A stretch of DNA of 64,000 nucleotides from Sambucus nigra (GCA_949130495.1 OX422207.1:838059573-838123572), one strand, 5' to 3'. Counted from the stretch's first letter, positions 11,401 to 24,485 are shown. Notes: generated by a model from the sequence alone, not told the origin. A program made the numbers and translations.

Positions 11401-12187
11401 GAATAGACAAAGGCTAAAGAATAAGAAAATGTGCAAAAGTATTAAAGGAAGAAAATGGGATAACAAGCTAAACATGCAAATGTGCAAAAGTGATGTGAAC
11501 ATTAAAGCATATGGGCAACAAAAGCACAAATAATCCAACAAATAATAAAGGATACCAACTAGGATGCAAGAAAATGATATCAATAAGATACATAAAGTAT
11601 TAAGCATGTGATATTAACAAAGAATGCTACAAGATAGCAAGGCAGAGAAACAAAAATATCATACATATACATACTCTAAATATACCAATAAAGCATAAGC
11701 ACATATATATAAATATAACACACAAATGACACACACAACATATAATATGAGTCTTTCACACTCGTATGGAAAAAATGTGTCATATGGAAACGGAAGTGTA
11801 GGGGTGTGAACTAGTAACAATTAAATTTAGACCCAAACACTTAAAACACGTTCACGGAGTTCTCAATTGATTGCAAACTTCATCACATTTGAATATAACC
11901 TCATGTAACAATATAGATTGAACTCAATGAACAAATATATAAAATGCATACAAGCCTAGAATGTTGATGATTCTACAAACCAATAGAGTCATGACATTAA
12001 AAGAGCAACTAGGATAAACGGACATTGTGCAAACCGTTGATATACCATCCAATCTACCTCAATAAGCATATATTATTCTTTTGAATGATAATGTAAATTA
12101 AACATAGGCCATGGCAATTATTTTTCTTTTTAATGCCATATTTTATTTTAGGCCTTTGGACCACGTATTTCTTTTAGGTCCATACAA
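11401..12187. other. internal noncoding part of element B
   Basis: AT-rich, without recognisable domain. It continues at 22001 after element C. No envelope-like ORF is seen. Confidence 0.7.
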
Positions 12188-12192
12188 ACGGT
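12188..12192. repeat. target-site duplication of element C (left copy)
   Basis: ACGGT before the LTR start TGAAAAACG. The same five bases are at 21996-22000. Confidence 0.9.
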
Positions 12193-14151
12193 TGAAAAAC
12201 GTTGCTAATGCCATTTAATACAAGATTAAACTGTATAAGCAACTCCGAGATGTTTGTTGAAGAAACCCTTTTCTTTTGAAAATAAAAATTATAAACAAGA
12301 TGTGTTTACAAATAAAACTTATGTACGAGAGTAACCAAGACTGTGTAATCAGTTTTTAAAACTAAGGCAGTTTCAAAAATTCAGCACACTTATAGAATGA
12401 GATGAGTAGATGAAGATAATCAACACACAGTTTTTAACATGGCAAAACCTCTCCCAACAGAGGAAACATCCACGGTGACTTCTAAGTCACAAAAGTAAAA
12501 AATCCACTAATAACAAATAATAGTTACAAACAATACAACATGCAAGCACACAAATCAACTTATTCTAAGTTTAGGAATATACCCCACTTGGTGTCCTTCT
12601 AACTTCTCATAGATCTGATTGTTGATGATGTCCTTTCAGTTTGATAACTTCCTTTGCTTTAGCTTCCTTATGTCGACTCAATGATCTCTGATCTTATACA
12701 CAACACTTTCAGTGTAATAGTGTGTTAAGTGTTTGTGAAGTGGTTCCTAGCAACATGCATGCACTCACACACACTTAGATTTACAGAAAGTCCTAGAAAA
12801 ATTACATATAAAGACTATATGCTGTGATTTTAATTTATTTCTTTCTCACATAACTTGAAACCTTTTTGACCTTTAATCTATCCCAGATTCCACGGATATC
12901 TTGCTTTCAAATGGGTCAAGATCTTAATCAATCTCGGTTTTAAAAATATTTTGAGATTGAAAATCTCCAAGTGTGAATCCAACTAGGTCAAGGTTCAGTT
13001 TCGTAAGAATAGAAACCATAAAACATTTTCAAAACCAAATCAGTAAATATTTTCTTAAATCAAGACAGAAATATGTAGATCTAGTGAAAATGTAACATGC
13101 AGAGTGTAGATCTAAAGTTTTTATGAAAAAGAAACACAGATCTTCACACGAATGTTTAAGTTGTTAACAAGATCAAAGACAAAGAGGTTACAACTTCAAT
13201 ATGAACAAACCACTCTCTCTCAAACACTCAAGATTGTGTTTGGGGTTGTGAATATACGAAGGTTTGATTCAGAACAATGAAGTGTTTAGGTTTAAGGTTA
13301 GGGTTTGGCTAACTGTTTTTCTTTCTCTCTCTTCTCTCTTATTTTTTTTCTCTCTTCTCTCTCACTTCTCTCTTATTTTTTTCTCTCAGAAAGACGAATG
13401 CCCAAAAGTCTTCTAAGGCTGAGAAGAGGGGGGTTTTTATAGGGGTGAGGGAAGATTCTGGAATGACGAAGGATATCAATGGCTGAGATCAAGTCTTGCA
13501 ATCTTTGACTTGATCCAAGGGTTGTGAAATAGCGGTGATTAAAACGACTGTGATTGGTTCATAGATATAGCACCTGGATTGAATAAAAACACATGCAGAC
13601 CATCGATTAGAAAAGATCCAACGATCAGTAATGCACCAGGCTATCCTCTCACACAACAAACACAAATTGACGCATTAAGAGGATGACAAGTGTTGGCCTG
13701 TGATAGGTGTACAAACGAGCGTCAAATTAATTACAAACATCACCCTGAAGTCTCTAGCGCTTTTATATTCTACCCAATCAAACTTTTTAATGAAAACAGA
13801 AGTTTCCAAAATAGAATATTAACCCCACAAATTTTATAACCACATTTTATTAATGAAAACATTTATTTTAAAAATTTTAAAAAAATGTTTAAAAATTCCC
13901 AAAAAATTATTGGAGCTCCATTTTAAGGGGAATTAATCACACACTCAATTTTAAGCAATATGTACACATGTATGCACTTCTAATTGTGTGTAGTGTGATT
14001 CAATTTATACCTTCATGGATCATTGAAGAGGATTAGAGAGATTAGTTCTGAGGCTCTTTGGATTCTAGGTTCCAATTTTGTCACTATTTCCAAACTAGTT
14101 GAACACTTATACAGTATAGACTTAAGAAAGTCAAAGGTATAAAGTGCTTCA
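12193..14151 (-). repeat. 3' LTR of element C (1959 bp)
   Basis: Starts TGAAAAACGTTG and ends AAGTGCTTCA on the + strand. Contains a pyrimidine-rich stretch (13320-13386) with one more TCTC/T-run unit than the other LTR. Confidence 0.95.
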
Positions 14152-14163
14152 ATCTCCCCCTTT
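14152..14163 (-). other. polypurine tract of element C
   Basis: On the minus strand AAAGGGGGAGAT lies directly beside the 3' LTR. A second GGGGGAG occurs at about 14422. Confidence 0.8.
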
Positions 14164-14474
14164 GGAAATATGAGACAAAATCTCCTTTGAGTTAGCTTAA
14201 AACTCGTAGGGAACTGAAAAAAAATAAAACCCAGTCCTATACAAAAGATACTATCTACCCATTTCCTAGAAAGTAAAAAATTACATAACTCAACTATTTA
14301 CAAATTTTTACACTAGAAATGGTAGACGAACAGTAGAAGAGATTCTTGCAAATATAAACACTAAGATCAAGAAGTTTAGATGAAATGTGAACAAAACATT
14401 GAACTCGTAAGACTCAAATTTCTCCCCCATTTTGTCTCAAATGGACAAAGGGTAAAACTTAAGGTCTTAAGAGT

Positions 14475-16445
14475 TTAATCAGCGCATACCATGCCTATAG
14501 AATTTCTCAAATACAGAAATCTGTTATAGACTAGAGGTTTAGTGAACATGTCTGCAAGTTGCAGATCGGTAGGCAGGTAATGAATTTCTAATTCCTTAGT
14601 TTCAACAAGTTCGCGTATAAAGTGATGTCTTATTTTAATATGCTTAGTTCGCGAGTGTTGAACCGGGTTTTTAGATATGTTAATAGAGCTTTGATTGTCA
14701 CAATACAATTGTAATTGATCTTCTTTAATCCCGTAATCTCTTAACATCTGTTTTATCCACAACAATTGAGCACAACAACTTCCTGCTGCGATATATTCGG
14801 ACTCAGCCGTAGATAAAGATATGCAATTCTGTTTTTTGCTACTCCAACCAACTAAATTATTGCCGACATAATAACAGGCACCTGATGTACTTTTACTGTC
14901 ATCAGTACAACCGGCCCAATCAGCATCAGTATAACCTATGATGGTGCTACAGGTATCATTAGTGTACCTAAGTCCAAGATTGAGAGTGCCTTTTATGTAC
15001 TTTATTATACGTTTTACACACGATAAATGGTTCTCTTTAGGGTTATTCTGGTAACGAGCACACAGACATACAGCATACATTATGTCTGGTCGTGAGGCAG
15101 TTAGATAGAGTAGGCTACCAATCATACTACGGTAAAGTGTGGAATCAACTGACTTACCATTTTCATCTTTGCTTAATTTAACAGTAGTACTCATAGGCGT
15201 TTTGGCAACTTTAGCATTCTCTAAACCAAATTTCTTAACAAGGTCTAAGGCATACTTAGTTTGAGAGACAAATAGACCATCAGAATTCTGTTTCACTTGA
15301 AATCCTAAGAAAAGTTGTAGCTCCCCCATAAGGGACATGTGAAACTCCTTATGCATAATAGCAGAAAAAGATTTAACTTCAGAGTTTGAAGTTGACCCAA
15401 AAATGATGTCGTCTACATAGACTTGGGCTATTATAATGTTTTTGTCAAAATGTTTGACAAAGAGAGTCTGGTCATTTCCTCCTCTCTTAAAACCCTTATC
15501 CAACAAAAAGTTGGAAAGGCGTTCATACCAAGCTCGAGGAGCTTGTTTTAAGCCATACAGAGCCTTTTTTAGACGAAAGACATGGTTAGGGTATTTAGGG
15601 TCAATGAACCCTTTGGGTTGTTCTACATACGTTTCTTCGGACATAATTCCATTTAGGAAGGCAGATTTGACATCCATTTGATAAAGTGTGAATTTTAAGT
15701 GATACGCTATGGCGAAAAGAAGTCGAACAGATTCAAGACGAGTGACAGGGGCAAATGTCTCGCTGAAATCTATCCCTTCTATTTGAGAGTAACCTTGAGC
15801 AACAAGTCTAGCTTTGTTTCTAAGAATCACCCCATTTTCATCAGATTTGTTCTTAAAGATCCAACGTGTTCCAATAACATTTTTGTTTTGAGGTCGTGGT
15901 ACAAGAAACCAGACATCATGAATGACAAATTGTAAAAGTTCTTCCTGCATAGCAGAAATCCAGTGTGTGTCATTCAATGCTTCATTAACATTTTTCGGTT
16001 CCACATGGGAGACAAAATATACATAATTAGCATAATTTCTTAACTGGGATCTAGTACGAACTGGCTCATTAGGATTACCGACCACGTTGTCAATGGGATG
16101 ATCTTTAGAGACCCAGCCAGGTACATCTGGACTCTCAATAGGTAATGAGTCATCTATTTCTGGTGAATCAGTTTTGAAATCATTGTCAGATTCAACCACA
16201 ATAGGTGATTCAGATATCTTATTTTCGACAATAGTGTCGCTTACAATTACATTTATCGATTCCATAAGGGCCTTAGTACGCAGATTGTATATACGATAAG
16301 CACGACTGTTTGGGGAGTATCCTAAGAAGATGGCTTTATCACCACGTGATTCGAATTTAGACAAATGTTCTCTGTCGTTACAGACATAACATTGACTTCC
16401 GAAAGTTCTTAGGTATTTCAGGCTTCTTACCGTACCACAACTCAT
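14475..16445 (-). pseudogene. pol: element C reverse transcriptase and RNase H
   Basis: The longest block of the element's polyprotein, 656 codons. The first 50 or so residues belong to the integrase C-terminal side (KYLRTFGSQCYVC, then an FLGYSPNSRAYR-type stretch). RT_2 (copia RT) spans roughly residues 165-405: RWIFKNKSDENG, the MDVKSAFLNG motif, YGLKQAPRAWYERL, and the catalytic YVDDIIFGS. RNase H follows from about 495, with DADWAGC, STAESEYIA and TKHIKIRHHFIREL. It ends LRNSIGMVCAD. The block is intact, but is out of frame with the integrase block to its right (frame change near 16400-16415), so it is not expressible as a whole. Confidence 0.95.
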
Positions 16446-16833
16446 AAGGAGTTTGTTTAGAGTTTTTCCTTAGATTGACCCTATTCGTGATATGACAGGC
16501 AGTTCTAATAGATTCTACCCAGAAGTATTTTGGTAGGGATTTGGCATGGAGCATGACTCGTGCCATCTCTTGAAGAGTTCGGTTTTTCCTTTCGGCAACA
16601 CCGTTCTGCTGAGGGGTCTTAGGGGCGCTGAATTCGTGTTTGTAACCGTTGTAGTCACAATATTCAACTATTCCTGTGTCTATGAACTCTCCCCCTCTAT
16701 CGCTACGAATACGATTTACTTGTGTGTCCTTCTCATTTTCAATTCTAAGTAAGATTTTAAAAAAATTCTGAAACGTGTCAGATTTATGTTTCAAGAAGGC
16801 AACCCAAGTGAATCGTGTGAAATCATCAACCAT
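16378..16833 (-). pseudogene. pol: element C integrase core
   Basis: Contains the catalytic triad context of an rve integrase: MVDDFTRFTWVAF (first Asp), IRSDRGGEF (second Asp) and PQQNGVAERKNRTLQEMAR (Glu). Its C-terminal end runs out of frame at PKNFRKSMLCL, where the correct continuation is in the next frame. An in-frame TAG (16843-16845) separates it from the upstream block. Confidence 0.93.
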
Positions 16834-16842
16834 GACGAGGAT

Positions 16843-17106
16843 CTAACTGTGTCCACAAAGACTAACAGTTCTAGAAGGACCAATAAGGTCCATATGGATG
16901 AGATCTAGAGGTCTAGAGGTGAGGATGTCTTTAACCTTTTTATGCGAAGTCTTAACTATTTTTCCTTCCTGGCAATGACCACAGACAACACTTGAAATAG
17001 GTTTAATTTTAGGAATTCCTCTAACTATCTCTTGACTAGACAATCTACCAAGGATATCATAACTCAAGTGACCCATACAATTATGCCAGATTTCATTGTC
17101 ATCCAT
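16843..17106 (-). pseudogene. pol: element C GAG-pre-integrase zinc domain
   Basis: Histidines in IWHNCMGHLSYDIL and cysteines in VVCGHCQEGK form the HHCC zinc-binding N-terminal domain of a copia integrase. LDLIHMDLIGPSRT begins the core domain. It is in frame with its neighbours on both sides, separated only by stops (TGA 17182-17184 upstream, TAG 16843-16845 downstream). Confidence 0.93.
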
Positions 17107-17181
17107 TCTGACAATGTTACAGGTTTCAGAACTCGTCTTGACAGTATAACAATTGTCAGGTGTTCTAAATCCTGTAATAAT

Positions 17182-19164
17182 TCATTCACCTTTATCATTT
17201 AGAATTTTATAATTGTTCTTTGAAAAGGTGACTTTATGGTCAGAGTCACAAAATTGTGATATACTTAGGAGGTTGGCTTTAAGGCCTTTAACTAATAGAA
17301 CATTTTCAAGAATAGGCATTCCTTCTTCTTTTAGGGTTCCTTTACCTATGATCTGGGATGAAACTCCATCACCAAAAACTACTTTGCCACCAGCAAATCT
17401 GGTTTTGTTTAAAAGTTTGGTTTCATCTCCTGTCATATGTTTGGAGCATCCTGAATCTAAATACCAACCAGATGAAGTGTGTTCAGCTTTTAAAGCAGTG
17501 ATGACAATATTACACTTCATTTGAGGTAAAAGATCATCTTTTCTAACCCAAATAGCTCTAGTTTTAATTTTGCGAAAGTTTGCCCTCATTTGATAAAACT
17601 TTCGAGAAACAGCTTTTTGTCGAAAAACGTTTGGGGCAACAAACTGATTACTGTGAAAAATTTGAGCTTTTGGTTTAGGAAAGTTTCTGGGAGCCTTTCT
17701 CTTAAATGAACTCTTAGTTTTGGTCTTTCTATTTCTGTAGTTAGAGTTCTTGTCAGGTTGTCTTGGAAGGACTTGCCTAGAATAGTTAAAGTTCTTGTAG
17801 ACAGAAGTGTTATACACAGGAGTATTTAGACGTCTAGCATAGCAACCTTCAAAGGAATGACCATAAATGTCACAGTAGGAGCAATATTGATTGCTGGAGG
17901 GATGAACTTCCTTAGGAAAACTTCTAAAAATGGGTTTAACAGCATTCTGTTCAGTAGTGTTATTCCTAGGAGGGATGGTTTTAAAGGTAGATTCAGCCTT
18001 TCTGATCAAAGGATAGACGTATTTAGTCTTAAGTGTAGTGTCAGCCTTAGAATTACTAGACTCTCCAATGTCTTTCTGTTGTTGTTTTTGATCAAATTCT
18101 TTTTTAATAAAATGAAAATCTAGACATGTTTCAATTGGTCTTTTACCCCCAGACACAAACTTAATAGGTTCAAGCTTTGTAGTTTGTGGTTTGTTCTTAG
18201 GGCAAAATCCAATACCGGTTCTATCATCAGAATTGGTCTTGGAGTCAACAACAAAGTCAGTAAAACAATTTGAATTGCTTTCAAACTTAGAAAATTTATT
18301 GAAAACAGTAGCAGTCTTTGTTTTTGCTTCCTCCAGTTCTAATAATGTTCCCTTGTATTTCATTTCTAGAGTTTCATTAATTTTAGTTAACTCTTTTAAT
18401 TTTTGATCAAAAGTTTCAACTTCAGATTGATGAGACAGACATTGGTTAGTGTACTCTTCGGCATTCAGCTTCACAATAAGACTTAGATCATCTAATTTCT
18501 TAGTCAGGTCTCTAACAGTCTTCTCCAATCTAGTGCCTTTTTTGAGAGTTTTAGCATACAAAGTATGAATATCTAGGAGGTCATCTGTGTCTGAGTCGCT
18601 AAGTGAAGTGTGTGTAGTGACCCCTAACGATTCAGTTTTAGTACTCACGCACCCATTTGCATCGTCATTATCGAGATCACTTTGACTCACACACACGGAA
18701 TTAGAACTAGCAACATTTTCAGATAATAAAGCATCTAGGCCAGTCAAAACAGTATTCACACAAGCAGGAGTAGAAGCATCATTATCACACACAGGCATAT
18801 CATCATTGTAAATGATCTTAGCATAAAAAGACATGCAAGGGTCAAGTACATTTGATGACTCAAGTTCCTCTTCATCAGAGTCACTTGAATCATCCCAAGT
18901 TTTACAAACATTGGCTCTATTGTGTGTGTTGGCTTTATTCAGATTTACTCTGCAATCGTGAGCAATGTGACCTAGTTTCCCACATCTAAAACATTCAATC
19001 TTTTTAAGGTCTCTAGTAGGTCTGGAGTTATTGTCCTTAGGATGTTTGTCAAGACCTCTCTCATGAGGTTTGGGATTAGACAGAGTATGATAATCAGGCT
19101 TGCCTTGTTTAGATGCCTGTTTGTTTCTAAATTTGACAATTTTCTTAAATTGTTTAGACATCAA
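17182..19164 (-). pseudogene. gag-pol: element C gag C-terminal part and aspartic protease
   Basis: A zinc knuckle (ECFRCGKLGHIAHDC) is near residue 60, then acidic Ser/Asp-rich sequence. A predicted coiled coil (about 205-290, with Leu/Lys/Glu heptads) follows, then a second Cys-His box (YCSYCDIYGHSFEGC) near 430. The protease has WYLDSGCSKHMTG, where D-S-G is the active-site triplet, near 570. It is in the same frame as the N-terminal gag block; only a TAG (19171-19173) separates them. Long coiled-coil gag with two Cys-His boxes is typical of Sireviruses. Confidence 0.93.
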
Positions 19165-19170
19165 GGCAAT

Positions 19171-19962
19171 CTAATTATCTAGTTTGTCTATATCGCACTC
19201 CTCATCAGAGTCAGAGTTGGTCAAATTAGACTCAAGTTTGGATATCTTAGAGGCAAAACTCAAGTTAGAGTTGGACTGTTTTCTTTGAGAATAATTTAAT
19301 TGTTTCTTAAAGTCTAATTCCATTTCCACAGTTCTAAGTTTGCTACTGAGTAACTCAGGGGTAAGGTTTTGATCACTCATTTCCTCAATAGCATACCTCT
19401 TACTGTCAAACTTTTGTGGTAATGATCTTAGGATTTTAGAAACAATTTCATTCCTATAATAAGTAATACCATTAGCATGCAACTTAGTGACTATATCAGT
19501 TAAGTTCATGTAAAATTCATCAAAAGACTCAGAATCAGACATGATCAAAGAGTTGTACTGCTGGATAAGCATTTGAGTTTTAGCAGCTTTAACTCTTGAG
19601 TCTCCTTCATGGGCAGTGATTAATGTGTCCCACGCTTCCTTAGAAGTGGCACAAGATGAGATTCTCTTGAACTCATACTCATTAATAGACATAAAAATGG
19701 CATTCTTGCCTTTATTGTTATTTCGAGAAATAGTTTTTTCTTCTTGGGTAAACTCACTTAAGATTTTCTTTACCCTCTCATCACTTCCTTCAGTGGCTGG
19801 TTTAGTAGGATAAGTGTATCCGTTTTCAATAATGTCCCAGACATCATCTCCTAAAGTCCCTTGGATGAAGGCAACCATTCTTACTTTCCAGTAAGCAAAG
19901 TTGTTTCCATCAAAGAGTGGAGGTCTGGACAGATTACCAAACCTTTCATTCTTCTCGTCCAT
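19171..19962 (-). pseudogene. gag: element C gag N-terminal part (UBN2 domain)
   Basis: Starts at an ATG 78 bases inside the right LTR boundary. RPPLFDGNNFAYWKVRM near residue 14 is the hallmark of copia gag (DUF4219/UBN2). KEAWDTLITAHEG and the LRSLPQKFDSKRYAIEE region complete the family pattern. The frame ends at a TAG after DKLDN; downstream gag continues in the same frame, so the stop is a nonsense mutation or an unusual readthrough site. Confidence 0.93.
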
Positions 19963-20025
19963 AGTTAGGTTTTTCAGAAAACGATTTCAGAAACACAAGA
20001 TCTTTTTGAAATAAAAGTTAACAGG

Positions 20026-20037
20026 GCTCTGATACCA
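20026..20037 (-). other. primer-binding site of element C
   Basis: Minus-strand TGGTATCAGAGC, complementary to initiator tRNA-Met 3' end, two bases from the 5' LTR. Confidence 0.9.
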
Positions 20038-20039
20038 AT

Positions 20040-21995
20040 TGAAAAACGTTGCTAATGCCGTTTAATACAAGATTAAACTGTATAAGCAACTCCGAGATGT
20101 TTGTTGAAGAAACCCTTTTCTTTTGAAAATAAAAATTATAAACAAGATGTGTTTACAAATAAAACTTATGTACGAGAGTAACCAAGACTGTGTAATCAGT
20201 TTTTAAAACTAAGGCAGTTTCAAAAATTCAGCACACTTATAGAATGAGATGAGTAGATGAAGATAATCAACACACAGTTTTTAACGTGGTAAAACCTCTC
20301 CCAACAGAGGAAACATCCACGGTGACTTCTAAGTCACAAAAGTAAAAAATCCACTAATAACAAATAATAGTTACAAACAATACAACATGCAAGCACACAA
20401 ATCAACCTATTCTAAGTTTAGGAATATACCCCACTTGGTGTCCTTCTAACTTCTCATAGATCTGATTGTTGATGATGTCCTTTCAGTTTGATAACTTCCT
20501 TTGCTTTAGCTTCCTTATGTCGACTCAATGATCTCTGATCTTATACACAACACTTTCAGTGTAGTAGTGTGTTAAGTGTTTGTGAAGTGGTTCCTAACAA
20601 CATGCATGCACTCACACACACTTAGATTTACAGACAGTCCTAGAAAAATTACATATAAAGACTATATGCTGTGATTTTAATTTATTTCTTTCTCACAGAA
20701 CTTGAAACCTTTTTGACCTTTAATCTATCCCAGATTCCACGGATATCTTGCTTTTAAATGGGTCAAGATCTTAATCAATCTCGGTTTTAAAAATATTTTT
20801 GAGATTGAAAATCTCCAAGTGTGAATCCAACTAGGTCAAGGTTCAGTTTCGTAAGAATAGAAACCATAAAACATTTTTAAAACCAAATCAGTAAATATTT
20901 TCTTAAATCAAGACAGAAATATGCAGATCTAGTGAAAATGTAACATGCAGAGTGTAGATCTAAAGTTTTTATGAAAAGGAAACACAGATCTTCACACGAA
21001 TGTTTAAGTTGTTAACAAGATCAAAGAAAAGAGGTTACAGCTTCAATATGAACAAACCACTCTCTCTCAAACACTCAAGGTTGTGTTTGGGGTTGTGAAT
21101 ATACGAAGGTTTGATTCAGAACAATGAAGTGTTTAGGTTTAGGGTTAGGGTTTGGCTAATTGTTTTTCTTTCTCTCTCTTCTCTCTTATTTTTTTTTCTC
21201 TCTTCTCTCTTATTTTTTTTCTCTCAGAAAGACGAATGCCCAAAAGTCTTCTAAGGCTGAGAGGAGGGTTTTTTTTATAGGGGTGAGGGAAGATTCTGGA
21301 ACGACGAAGGATATCAATGGCTGAGATCAAGTCTTGCAATCTTTGACTTGATCCAAGGGTTATGAAATAGCGGTGATTAAAACGACTGTGATTGGTTCAT
21401 AGATATAGCACCTGGATTGAATAAAAACACATGCAGACCATCGATTAGAAAAGATCCAACGATCAGTAATGCACCAGGCTACCCTCTCACACAACAAACA
21501 CAAATTGACGCATTAAGAGGATGACAAGTGTTGGCCTGTGATAGGTGTACAAACGCGCGTCAAATTAATTACAAACATCACCCTGAAGTCTCTAGCGCTT
21601 TTATATTCTACCCAATCAAACTTTTTAATGAAAACAGAAGTTTCCAAAATAGAATATTAACCCCACAAATTTTATAACCACATTTTATTAATGAAAACAT
21701 TTATTTTAAAAATTTTAAAAAAATGTTTAAAAATTCCCAAAAAATTATTGGAGCTCCATTTTAAGGGGAATTAATCACACACTCAATTTTAAGCAATATG
21801 TACACATGTATGCACTTCTAATTGTGTGTAGTGTGATTCAATTTATACCTTCATGGATCATTGAAGAGGATTAGAGAGATTAGTTCTGAGGCTCTTTGGA
21901 TTCTAGGTTAGACAACCAATTTTGTCACTATTTCCAAACTAGTTGAACACTTATACAGTATAGACTTAAGCAAGTCAAAGGTATAAGGTGCTTCA
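20040..21995 (-). repeat. 5' LTR of element C (1956 bp)
   Basis: Direct repeat of 12193-14151 with about 1% substitutions and a few indels, including six extra bases near 21910. The open frame 21145-21339 is pyrimidine repeat, not a gene. Confidence 0.95.
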
Positions 21996-22000
21996 ACGGT

Positions 22001-22506
22001 GGCTTACAATCGCAAAGGATAATAAATTCTTTCGGAGCCCTTCCCCGTGCACATTTATATATATTATTTTTATTTCTCTCAAATCTCACGTGCAACGAAT
22101 TTCGACATGAACTAGTCCTCATAGGTCACAAATATGTAGATGACTAGATTGGAAGGAGAACACCTCACAAAGCTCACATATACATATAAAGTTAAATTTC
22201 AAAAGATCTCGTGTATGTGTGAATTGAGGCATATAAAAATAGAATCCATTTAAACAACACAAAATCCAACTACTCCATGTAAGCATGGTAAAGAACATAG
22301 TAAGGATTGACAATCTAAACCAAAAGTTCTAGCCACATGGGAGCGTAAAAGATGGGATTCAAACACAAGTATATGCCATGTCATGATTTCTAGCATGAGA
22401 TATGAAATAAAGCACTAACTAGAAGATGACTAAACAAGCATGCAATTAGCATGGGTGATATAGCATGATGCACAAAAGCTAAAGTATGCAAATAAAACTA
22501 ACACAT
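22001..22506. other. internal noncoding part of element B, right of C
   Basis: AT-rich sequence continuing element B after its ACGGT target site. Nothing coding is recognised, although pol would be expected here in an autonomous relative. Confidence 0.7.
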
Positions 22507-24443
22507 TCAACCTTTTGATTTTGTAATGGAGGAAGTATGTGAAAGTAAATGAGAATCAAATACCCTATCTTGTAAAGCTACCAAGTCGGATCTCCTAACC
22601 CCAACTAATGAAGAGTGACTATCTCGGGGTGTAGGAATCTTGGCTACCTTGGTTGCCTTACGTTGGGATTTTCTAAAAAATCTTTTAAGATCAAAACAAA
22701 ATTTCTTAAGATGACTTTTTCGACCACAATGTGCACAAGTAAAAACACGTCGATTTGTACCTAAGGATTGATATCTAAAGGCTTTCCTAGGCGATTCTCC
22801 TAAAATATTGGTTTTGTCTTTATGAGAAGGTTCATTACAAGGATTGAAGCCTAAACCACACAAGTCATTTTTTATTTGGACCGTTCCTAATATCTTATCT
22901 AGTTTTTTAGCCTACACTCCAAATCGAATTTGACTTTGCTAGAATCTTTTAGTTTAATTTCTAATTCTACAATTTTAGACTCTTAAAACACATTTCTCTC
23001 TTCAAACTCGTGAAGCTCCTTTTTCAAGGATTCCATTAAACCTCTAAGGCTATCTCCCTCGCCTTCTATATATTATAATTTCTCTTGAAGAGTTCTCTCT
23101 CGTGTCTTAAGGTCTTCAATTAACGCACTCTCATTAATGACCTTGACACGCTCTTTTAAATAAGTTTCTAACTTCAAATTAGCTCTTTTTAATTTAATAG
23201 ATTCTTCAAATAATTCTTGAAAAGCATTTTGAAGTTCATTCACATTAACCTCTTCTTCATTTTCACTCTCTCTTTCGTCTTCACTCTCACTACCATAAAA
23301 AATAAGGGAATCGCTAACTATGACCTTGGAAGTGTCAAGTGTTAAAGTTTCATCAATAGATGAGTTCTCACTATCACTCACATGACTAGCCATAAAAGCC
23401 ACAAAGTTGGGCTTAGTGGGGGAATCGGGTCCCTCTTCCTTATCACTATCACTAAGGGTCACATTATATGAAATAGGTTGCTTACCCTCTCTCCTTAGCT
23501 TAGTGGGGAACTCAAAAGCCCTATGACCATACCCTTCACAACCAAAACACCTTTCTGACTCGTCCCTATTTAAATTTTCTCTAGGAGTTTTAGGGATCCT
23601 TTCGGCTTTGTCATGCTTAGAAGTTTCAAATTTCTTAAAATAATTTTTAAATTAATCTTTATTCAATTTAAGAAATTTTCGAAATCTCCGAGCAAATAAG
23701 GCCATGTCTTCCGAGTCACTATCACTCTCGCTCTCTAGTACTTGTTTGTCCTCTTTTCGGGCTTTTAAAGCAATGCCCTTTTCTATTTTCTTTTCCGTTT
23801 TAGAGGGAAACATGTCTAGTTCATAGGTTTGTAAATCACCTACGAGCCCTTCTAATTTCATAGGGGCTAAAGTTGGTAAAGAATTTAAAATGGTTACTAT
23901 TGGAATAAATCTATCGGGAAGGGACCTTAAAATTTTCTTTACTACTCGGTTGTCGGGTATTTTCTCTCCCAAATTAAAAGATGAATTAACAATATCGGAA
24001 AGTCTAGCATAAAATTCATCAAAGGTTTTTTTATTGTTCATATCGATGGTTTCAAATTGAGTGGTGAGGTTTTGGAGTTTCGAAGATTTTACAACACTTC
24101 TACATCCATGAGTGAGTTGTAAAATATCCCACGCTTCTTTAGCGGTCTCACATGTCATAATGCGACGGAATTCATCCAGTGTGACAGCGCTAAACTAGGC
24201 ATTTAAACCTCGGGAATTAAAATTTGAAAGTTTAAATTCACCCTTACTCCATCTATCGACCGGTTTGGGAACACGTTCATTATCTACTAAATGTGTTGGT
24301 GGAGACCACCCGTTAACTACAAACATCCAAACCCTATCGTCAATAGATTTAAGTGCCAATTTCATTCGCGGTTTCCAGTACGCGTAATTAGAACCATCGA
24401 AAATAGGAAATTTAGAAAATAGGGAAAAATCCATTTTAGCCAA
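22507..24443 (-). pseudogene. gag: element B gag
   Basis: The start block (24443-24195) has FPIFDGSNYAYWKPRMKLAL, the copia gag signature. After an in-frame TAG, 24158-23652 continues the UBN2 domain (EAWDILQLTHGC, KKILRSLPDRF). After a second in-frame stop the block at 23560-23073 carries a Cys-His box (CFGCEGYGHRAFEF) whose last Cys is Phe, then Ser/Glu-rich and coiled-coil sequence. A frame change near 22870-23070 leads to the last block (22863-22507) with a second intact Cys-His box (CAHCGRKSHLKKFC). Nothing resembling protease or polymerase follows. The lesions make it non-functional now. Confidence 0.85.
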
Positions 24444-24485
24444 AAATAATTAAAAGATCTTTAACGAAGTAATTTATCATTTTTG

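Larger units (their letters stand above)
12193..21995 (-). mobile_element. element C: full-length Ty1/copia (Sirevirus/Maximus-like), inactive
   Basis: 9.8 kb with LTRs 12193-14151 and 20040-21995, target-site duplication ACGGT, a tRNA-Met-type primer-binding site (TGGTATCAGAGC, minus, 20026-20037) and a purine tract beside the left LTR. It is complete from gag to RNase H in the copia order protease, integrase, RT, RNase H. No envelope-like frame lies between pol (ends 14475) and the LTR. It sits inside element B. About 23-25 substitutions over roughly 1.95 kb between the LTRs (about 1.2%) indicate a recent insertion. Confidence 0.95.

Noticed and set aside
14164..14474. Envelope-like ORF of element C
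   Set aside because: The gap between pol and LTR is only about 310 bp and is closed in all frames that I checked.
17213..18406. Plus-strand frames of 71-103 codons opposite gag of element C
   Set aside because: Shadows of the minus-strand gag frame with no recognisable domain or promoter.
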